In this document: piece by piece, positions 57,601 to 64,000 of the stretch
How positions within the stretch are numbered: position 1 is the stretch's first letter
Layout: each line of letters opens with the position of its first letter
Assembly: GCF_034702125.1 (NCBI RefSeq)
Contig: NC_085878.1
Coordinates: 18,322,557-18,386,556, forward strand
Length of the DNA: 64,000 bases
Reading direction: 5' to 3'
From: Engraulis encrasicolus
Lineage: Eukaryota; Chordata; Actinopteri; Clupeiformes; Engraulidae
Program-made: the position numbers and the translations under genes
The notes under the pieces: model-generated
What the model was told of the DNA's origin: nothing
The model's database searches: none
What the model saw: the letters and a program-made list of their open reading frames with translations, nothing else

Positions 57601-60580
57601 AACTATTTTTAAACAAACTACAGTTTGTTCAGAGTCCACCATATTGCACTCTCCATAGCAGAACTTAGGACAAGCCTCGTCTGCTATTGGGTCATTTCAC
57701 GTGAAATCAGACGCTTTGGGACCCGACCGATCCGGATTTCAATCATACTTGGTGTGCCTTTTTAGTAGCAAGGTAGCACCCCAGAACTGCATTGGTTTGA
57801 ATCTGACACTAATATTAAGGGAGAAACAGACTAGGAAAGGTTCACATGTGAGGGTAGGACACTATACATTCAGCCTTGAATATATCAGTCAGTGCTAGTC
57901 ACAAAAAGATGCCTGTGGTATTGTTTGAAAGCTCTTTTCTGGCTCTACATATTACACAATCAGCTTGGAATACAACAACTCTCAGAATATGAATTATGAT
58001 AAATTGAACAATTAAAAATTGAATATCTAAAAAAACTATATTTTAAAATAGCCAGTTCCTTGTCCAAACGTAGCCGGCAATGTCATTAGCAACACCTCAA
58101 ATGCTGGTGTTCGGTTCTTTATTCATTTCAGAGAGAATTTGACTCACAAATATGGCATCATACAGACCACTTACTAATAATATGGTAATATCATAGTAGC
58201 ATCACATGACAAAACAAAAACAAAACAAAAATGGTCAGTTTCCATGGTCCCAGGTTTCAGAAACTAAGGCAGATGTCCATTTATACACACCAAATGATGA
58301 TATGTGAATGTTTGAACATTCCTTCTCTGTGTACCTGTGTCATCTTCCCTTTACCGTACTTTAAAGAGATAATCAATGGCTACACTCTCATTTTGTACTC
58401 TACCAGTGCATTTGAAGCAGCAGCTGTGTCTTTTGTAGATAATGTATAAGTACGTCCCGTTGCAGTTACAGGTTCCACTACCAGAAGCACATCCTGATGA
58501 TCCATGACAAGTTTATCTGGTCTGAAGGGAAAAGTGAAGGATGCAGATGGTCCATGAGGATGCAGGAAGTTCAGTTTCACCGTTCCAGTGCTCGGCATAC
58601 ATTCTTCAACACATGCTAGCCACCAGTTGCCATCATATACAGCTACAACATACCCTTTGATGCTTGAAAATGTAACACATTCCTTTACTGAGCTCACTCT
58701 TTCAACTCCTTCTCTGAATGCGGAAAATGGCCTAATGTCCATTGACAATGGGCAGAAGCTGTGTAGTTTTTGAGTACCTGGAATAGTTCTTGCAGATTCA
58801 AACCTCTTCAACAGGTTCTCAGCTTCATGATGGTGCATCTCTCTCAAGAACATCCATTGCCAGTTTGCCACAACAGAGATGTACCATCATGAAGCTGAGA
58901 ACCTGTTGAAAAGGTTGGAATCTGCAAGAACTATTCCAGGTACTCAAAAACTACACAGCTTCTGCCCATTGTCAATGGACACAGTGGAAGTTAGGCCATT
59001 TTTAGCATTCAGAGAAGGCAGAGTTGAAAGAGTGAGCTCAGTAAAGGAATGTGTTACATTTTCAAGCATCAAAGGCTGTAGCTGTATATGATGGCAACTG
59101 GTGGCTAGCATGTGTTGAGGAATGTATGCCGAGCACTGGAGAGGTGAAACTGAACTTCCTGCATCCTCATGGACCATCTCCATCCTTCACTTTTCCCTTC
59201 AGACCAGATAAACTTGTCATGGATCATCAGGATGTGCTTCTGGTAGTGGAACCTGTAACTGCAACGGGACGTACTTATACATTATCTACAAAAGACACAG
59301 CTGCTGCTTCAAATGCACTGGTAGAGTACAAAATGAGAGTGTAGCCATTGATTATCTCTTTAAAGTACGGTAAAGGGAAGATGACACAGGTACACAGAGA
59401 AGGAATGTTCAAACATTCACATATCATCATTTGGTGTGTGTATAAATGGACATCTGCCTTAGTTTCTGAAACCTGGGACCATGGAAACTGACCATTTTTG
59501 TTTTGTTTTTGTTTTGTCATGTGATGCTACTATGATATTACCATATTATTAGTAAGTGGTCTGTATGATGCCATATTTGTGAGTCAAATTCTCTCTGAAA
59601 TGAATAAAGAACCGAACACCAGCATTTGAGGTGTTGCTAATGACATTGCCGGCTACGTTTGGACAAGGAACTGGCTATTTTAAAATATAGTTTTTTTAGA
59701 TATTCAATTTTTAATTGTTCAATTTATCATAATTCATATTCTGAGAGTTGTTGTATTCCAAGCTGATTGTGTAATATGTAGAGCCAGAAAAGAGCTTTCA
59801 AACAATACCACAGGCATCTTTTTGTGACTAGCACTGACTGATATATTCAAGGCTGAATGTATAGTGTCCTACCCTCACATGTGAACCTTTCCTAGTCTGT
59901 TTCTCCCTTAATATTAGTGTCAGATTCAAACCAATGCAGTTCTGGGGTGCTACCTTGCTACTAAAAAGGCACACCAAGTATGATTGAAATCCGGGTCGGT
60001 CGGGTCCCAAAGTGTCTGATTTCACATGAAATGACCCTATTTTGTATGATAAATATCATGTTAATGACCAATCATGTCTGTCTTGGTGACTGAAGGGATT
60101 CCAAAGTCATTAAAACCAGTTTGTGCTGCAAAGGTGAGCTCTACTTCATATTAATGGTATACCTTCTTTGGGGTGCCCATATTTATGCACACGCCTATAT
60201 TTGTTTAAATCCACATACAATTATTTCTATAACACCTAAGAAAATTCTTCCACTGCTGAAATGTTTATCTTTTCCTACAGTTTAACATAAGTTAAAATGA
60301 AGTTGCGACTTTAAAAGTTCAATGAGAAATAAACCGATGTAATGATTTTCCAAAAGGGTGCCCAAACTTTCTCATGGCACTGTACACACACGTCTTTGTT
60401 TTTACACACACGTCTGCTTTAAATGAGAGGAGTGTACTTTAAAGGGGAAAAAAGAAAATTGTCATACGTTCTAGTGCGCATGTCGCAGATGGTAACACGT
60501 CCCCATTTGTTTCCTAAGAGTAATGTGGTGCAGTCGTCTGACAAGAAATCAAAGCTCCTCAAGTCCTTAAAACGGCACAC
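54376..60580 (-). CDS. wdr76: WD repeat-containing protein 76, copy B (3' exons only)
   Basis: Five exons matching the last five of copy A with the same lengths and phases: 60580-60468, 56541-56434, 55302-55153, 54879-54826 and 54628-54376. All are open with intact splice sites. Residue changes from copy A include KTKVKGSTNIQ for NLVKSWPNIQ in the last exon, GNSYARLHVFT for GNSRSRLHVFT, and VRGAYF for VSGAYF. WDPKQED matches the human spelling better than copy A. The exon equivalent to 37722-37880 would start about 300 bp beyond the window. Whether copy B is a full expressed gene cannot be decided here; a 3.8-kb element sits in one intron. Confidence 0.85.
54826..54879 (-). CDS. wdr76: wdr76-B exon (VFDTSQMISSPPLITSIP)
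   Basis: 54 bases, one residue different from copy A; donor ccc|gtgagt kept. Confidence 0.88.
55153..55302 (-). CDS. wdr76: wdr76-B exon (HDVRYLKK, AYFSPDTGNRV)
   Basis: 150 bases; the donor again opens a GT microsatellite, here longer and interrupted (gtgtgtttgtgtg). Confidence 0.9.
56434..56541 (-). CDS. wdr76: wdr76-B exon (MRCVHVHPVHRMYFLAAG)
   Basis: 108 bases, nearly identical to 33006-33113; a Tc1-like insertion starts 36 bases beyond its acceptor. Confidence 0.9.
57300..57620 (-). pseudogene. Tc1 transposase relic inside the 3.8-kb element
   Basis: The minus-strand stretch gtgtggtcagatgagactga encodes VWSDET, the second-Asp motif of the Tc1 DDE domain, in a disrupted frame. Confidence 0.55.
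58380..58871 (-). CDS. 163-aa repeat-encoded protein, left arm (open)
   Basis: Open from ATG 58871 to the stop at 58380-58382. The N-terminal part has HHEAENLLKRFESARTIPG; the second half has AVYDGNWWLACVEECMPSTG, FLHPHGPSASFTFPFRPDK and VTATGRTYTLS. The aromatic strand-turn pattern resembles a small beta-barrel (Tudor/SH3-like) found at the C-terminus of uncharacterised repeat-encoded proteins in fish and other animals. Probably a C-terminal piece of a larger protein. Function unknown. Confidence 0.6.
   Translation of the reverse strand: MANWQWMFLREMHHHEAENLLKRFESARTIPGTQKLHSFCPLSMDIRPFSAFREGVERVSSVKECVTFSSIKGYVVAVYDGNWWLACVEECMPSTGTVKLNFLHPHGPSASFTFPFRPDKLVMDHQDVLLVVEPVTATGRTYTLSTKDTAAASNALVEYKMRV
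58879..59344 (+). pseudogene. Mirror copy of the 163-aa frame, right arm (frameshifted)
   Basis: Same protein on the opposite strand, but a small deletion near 59075 (aaaggctgtagc, versus aaagggtatgttgtagc in the left arm) breaks the frame between SSIKG and AVYDGN. It otherwise ends identically in ALVEYKMRV. Confidence 0.75.
60468..60580 (-). CDS. wdr76: wdr76-B exon (RSFDFLSDD, ICDMRTR)
   Basis: 113 bases; one residue differs from copy A (KDLRSF for KDVRSF). First exon of copy B inside the window. Confidence 0.9.
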
Positions 60581-61048
60581 CTACGACCATCGAGAAGAAA
60601 ATCATGTGAAATTAGGACCTCTCTACATCAAGTCCATTTATTCAAATAATTAACATAATTTGATATTTCACATTCTTGAAAATACACTGTAATTCATATG
60701 AATTGAGTCACTAAGAAAAATGACTGACTAGTAATTGAAACATTACCTATAGAAGGCACACTACAGCGTGTGCAGAATTATTAGTCAAACAAGTTTTTGG
60801 ACCATATCATCCATTTTATGCATATTTATATATGATGAGAAGTTGCTTTCCAACACACTTACAAGCCATCAGGGTCACAAGAAATATAACCGCATAACAT
60901 TTAGAAGAATTAAGAGGTGAAACCCCCAGAAAAGTATTACCCTGCAATGCTGTCATATTCCAAAACTAAAATCTACATTGAGTGTCCCACTCAAAGACAT
61001 GGCCAAGGTAAAAAAAAAAAAGCCAAAAAAAAAAGCCAATCCGTAATA

Positions 61049-62514
61049 CAAACCTCAACTCCATAGAAGTTGGGACACAAGGTTAATTGTGAATAATAAC
61101 AAAATACTGCCATTTTCAAAAAGTCTGGTTTTGACATTAGTTGGAGAACGGTACAAAGAAAACACATCAGCCATAAAAACTGACCAAAATTATTGTTTTG
61201 GGGGATATTCATGAATATGTAAATCCAACGCGTCTCAAAAGAGTTGGGACGGGGACAATAAAAGGCAGCAAATGTTGAGGAAGATTAAAAACAAAAGAAA
61301 GTACAACACTTAAGCTTAACAGTTAATAGCATTAATCTGTGAGATGATTTTACATAAAAACAGTGTTGATTCCTATCTTGGTCATGATTTCAACAGCTTA
61401 AATGGTAGGTGTATTCCTTGTCATGTTTTGCAACATTTTCCTTTCTGTAGTGCTTACAGTGTGACAGATCTTGACCAAAAGCCAGCCATTTTATGTCCTG
61501 CTGGTCCTTATGTTGGAGTTAAACTGTTAAAACATAGTAGAGAATGCAATATGTCCTTACTATGTGGCAGTAATCGAAGATCTTCCTTCAAAATATAATG
61601 CACGAGTGGCTTTTCATGCTGTTTAAAACCCATTTATTTCATTCAGTACTGTATTCAATTCTACAGGTGAGTTGGAACAGCTTAACCAATGTACTACTGC
61701 ACCCCCATGCCATCATGGAGGCTGACTTTTGAAGTTAGCACTAACACAAGTTGGATGGTCCATTTTCACTGTAGCACAGGATGTGCAAGACTATTATTTT
61801 CAAAAAGAATGGACTTCTGCAACTTCTGCTGACTTCTGTAAGCAAAGGACAGTTTCCCATGTCGTCTGGGTCTATTTCAAGTGAGCTCGGGTGGATAGGG
61901 GAATGGGTAGGGGATAGGGGAACCCCTCTATCATTTGCACACATGAAGCATCCTTAATATGGTCAAGTTTTCACTAGCTGTAATTCTTGGAGTTCTAGAG
62001 GCAGACTACAGCCAATATATATTTCATGATGTCATGAACCTATACAGTACAATGATTTTAATGACAAAAATATGTCTTATATCACTTATATACACTCAAT
62101 CGCAGTAAATCAAGGGAATTCAAAACTTTATGTAATAACTATGGTAATTGTTCCCTCTGCATTTTTAATTCTGAGTGACTCAGCCTCTCTGTGATTGTCT
62201 TATACCTGGACACACAAATTGTTCATCAGTACAATTCATTTTGAAATGTTCTTCCTTGTTGTTTTATCTTATTTGGATGTTTATAACATTTCACTGATCC
62301 CCGTCCCAACTTATTTGAGACGTGTTGCAGTTATCAAATTAGAAATGAGTAAATATCTCCCCTAAAACAATATTTTTTCTCGGTTTTAACACTTGATATG
62401 TTGTCTTTTCACTATTCTCCATCTAAGGAATGTATTGAATGTTTTGAAAATGATGGCATTTTGATTTTATTCTCAGTTTACCAAACGTCCCAACTTCATC
62501 GGAGTTGGGGTTTG
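61049..62514. mobile_element. 1466-bp TA-flanked element with CAAACC ends
   Basis: Left end caaacctcaactcc...aagttgggac and inverted right end gtcccaacttcatcggagtt...ggtttg, with TA on both sides (61047-61048, 62515-62516). Copy A shows the empty site ccgtaatagatacagag (about 33945-33961). No open transposase; non-autonomous Tc1/mariner-type. Confidence 0.85.
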
Positions 62515-62585
62515 TAGATACAGAGCTTCATTCAGGTTAGGATAGAGGTTAGGATAGGCCCTACTCTGGTATGATGTAGTATCAT

Positions 62586-62755
62586 GGAAGTCCGCAACAC
62601 TGTTAATGCTTGAGAAAGGACGAAGGTCCGAAACGTCCTGCAAATAAATCACTGGGAGCATTAACAGTGTTGCGGACTTCCATCATTTATTTCAGTTAGC
62701 CTACTCTATTTTGTCCAGCACCTGTACCACTGATGTGCGCGCATTCTCCACCTTC
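62586..62755 (+). mobile_element. 170-bp retroposon with 15-bp target duplication
   Basis: Both flanks are atgatgtagtatcat (62571-62585 and 62756-62770); copy A has one. The body has ggaagtccgcaacactg, whose inverse recurs at about 62663-62685, then gtccgaaacgtcctg, aaataaat and gtccagcacctg, ending gatgtgcgcgcattc. Same family as 39615-39783. Confidence 0.85.
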
Positions 62756-63407
62756 ATGATGTAGTATCATTACAGATGGACAAGCTGACAACACCAAAAT
62801 ACATCCAATCGTTATTTATGGACTTGAGCTGCGTCATCGTCACGAGGTGATAACGTTGGCATAAACTCTCGGCAAAGATGAGGCTAGTGCAAGGGGTTTC
62901 ACACATTAAAATAAGCCGCCTGGCGGTCTTAAGACAAGGAAGTACGTAGAACAGCCATTTTGGAATTGTGTGCTGGGAACTACTAGGACTACTTTCATTT
63001 TGAGACCTGACATTTTTTGGTGAGCTCTGTTTTTCGACCTTCAGCAACTTCAGTCATAGTTTCAAAAAGGGACTGAACAGCTGAAGCACTTTAAGGCGGG
63101 CATACACTGTGCGATATTTTCATTCATGGGTATCAGGGCCTCCGCACATAGGCTCCGACAAAGTGCTGAGCACTGCTCCGCAAAAGTTAGATTCCATTGT
63201 TTTCAATAAAACCCCGCACACTGGCGGCGATGTCCACTGACATTTGCGGATGCCGGCAAGCGATTACAGACAAGCTCTATTTTGTCGGCGCCACCCATTG
63301 ACTATCAATGTTATGTTCGCGTGAAACTGGGTTTGGGGGTCAGAAAGTGCTGTCGGAGCCAATGTGCGGAGGCCCCTCACTTCCAACAATCTGTGGGAAC
63401 TATCATT

Positions 63408-63482
63408 TCCAACAATTTTAACTGTATTAAGCCCCAAAATAGACCCACTATTTTGGGGCTTAATACAGTTAAAATTGTTGGA
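63408..63482. repeat. New 34-bp-arm palindrome in copy B
   Basis: tccaacaattttaactgtat...ccccaaaata is followed after 7 bases by its exact inverse. Copy A (36896-36940) has the arm only once. Confidence 0.88.
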
Positions 63483-64000
63483 CGGGGGTTTTAAATTGCT
63501 TTAACACAATTTAAAAGTGGTACTATGTAGATAAGCTAGTGAAAGTCAATGGATCAGTGTAGCATGTGTGATCCATTGACTCTCACTATAGCTTAGATAT
63601 TTATTCCCTCCTTAAAACAAGACGCCTAACATGGAAAAATAAGACACTTTACCACCTTTATAAACCCAGGGCAACGATTTTAATTATATTCAGTCCCAAA
63701 ATACTGGCATACCCCTTTAAGCTCCTGCTCACACTGTGCTCACGCTGTATCCCCTTTAAGCTCCTGTCCTCACACTGTGCTTTCTGGAACTGTAGATGAC
63801 AAAAACCGGGAAAGGAAACGCACACCTGATGTGAAATGAGGAGGCGCTCAAGAGCGGATCGCGCCGCCCTGTCAATTTTTGCATGTGTACTGTCAAATCG
63901 GGTGGTAGCACTGCTTCAACTGTGCGATTTACTCACGAGGCTTGCGACCCTACGATTGCACAATCGTGAGGTGAAATTGGTTGTCGTTGCCCCATATAAG

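Larger units (their letters stand above)
57689..60037. mobile_element. Giant palindromic (foldback) element, 2349 bp
   Basis: Arms 57689-58843 and 58875-60037 are near-perfect inverted repeats of about 1.16 kb with a ~31-base spacer. Ends gggtcatttcacgtgaaat and its inverse atttcacatgaaatgaccc; TATT on both sides (57685-57688, 60038-60041). Each arm encodes the same 163-residue frame reading outward. Confidence 0.9.
56577..60382. mobile_element. 3.8-kb Tc1-like element with nested palindrome
   Basis: Ends cagtgccatgagaaagtttg and its inverse, with ~58-bp TIRs, flanked by TA on both sides (56575-56576 and 60383-60384). Copy A keeps the empty site (caaatacacac, about 33148). The minus strand at about 57318-57347 still spells a Tc1 transposase motif (WSDETELELF) among stops. 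A 2349-bp palindromic element is nested at 57689-60037; without it the Tc1 is about 1.45 kb, a normal size for the family. Confidence 0.88.
53903..64000. repeat. Segmental duplication, copy B
   Basis: Tandem copy of 30256-37410 in the same orientation, running off the window end (ttgccccatataag matches 37397-37410). It lacks the hAT of copy A and carries its own insertions at 56577-60382, 61049-62514 and 62586-62755. Confidence 0.88.

Overview
The window reads as a teleost fish chromosome segment. The evidence is intron-split vertebrate genes with GT/AG junctions, dense (CA)n and (CT)n microsatellites, and many DNA transposons and MITEs of fish type (Tc1/mariner, hAT, TA- and TTAA-flanked elements), with tRNA-derived SINE-like sequence. 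No prokaryotic operon, CRISPR array or rRNA was seen. The species cannot be fixed from the sequence alone.

Layout. (1) 1-19.4 kb: the 3' part of a plus-strand znf710 gene. It has four coding exons (start codon 3526, stop 16318-16320), 785 residues and eleven C2H2 fingers, introns with minisatellites and hAT elements, and a CA-rich 3' UTR ending near an AATAAA at 19338. (2) 21.6-26.3 kb: a plus-strand gene for a 419-residue protein with six C2H2 fingers in two clusters, which I cannot name. Its first exon carries only four coding bases and a promoter E2F-type site. (3) 28.3-30.3 kb: small plus-strand exons of a coiled-coil-like gene or gene remnant, with a 133-bp MITE inside one exon. (4) 30.7-52 kb: a minus-strand wdr76 gene (copy A), complete from an N-terminal ATG to the last WD40 exon. 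Its N-terminal region includes three near-identical 817-bp units, each carrying one 168-bp phase-0 exon, and a fourth related exon broken by a hAT insertion. (5) 53.9-64 kb: the 3' half of a second wdr76 (copy B, same strand), whose five last exons are open. Its 5' exons lie beyond the window.

Copies A and B form a tandem segmental duplication (A about 30.26 to beyond 37.4 kb; B about 53.9 to the window end). Where one copy carries a mobile element the other often shows the empty site, so target-site duplications can be read directly: a 3.8-kb Tc1-like element with a nested 2.35-kb giant palindrome, a 1.47-kb TA-flanked element, a 170-bp retroposon and a 2.24-kb hAT.

Functionally, the named genes are a zinc-finger transcription factor (znf710) and a nuclear WD40 protein known as a CUL4-DDB1 substrate receptor linked to DNA-damage and cell-cycle biology (wdr76). 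They are neighbours, not a pathway. The most unusual biology is structural: repeated splice donors after a znf710 exon, tandem wdr76 exons, and very long palindromes.
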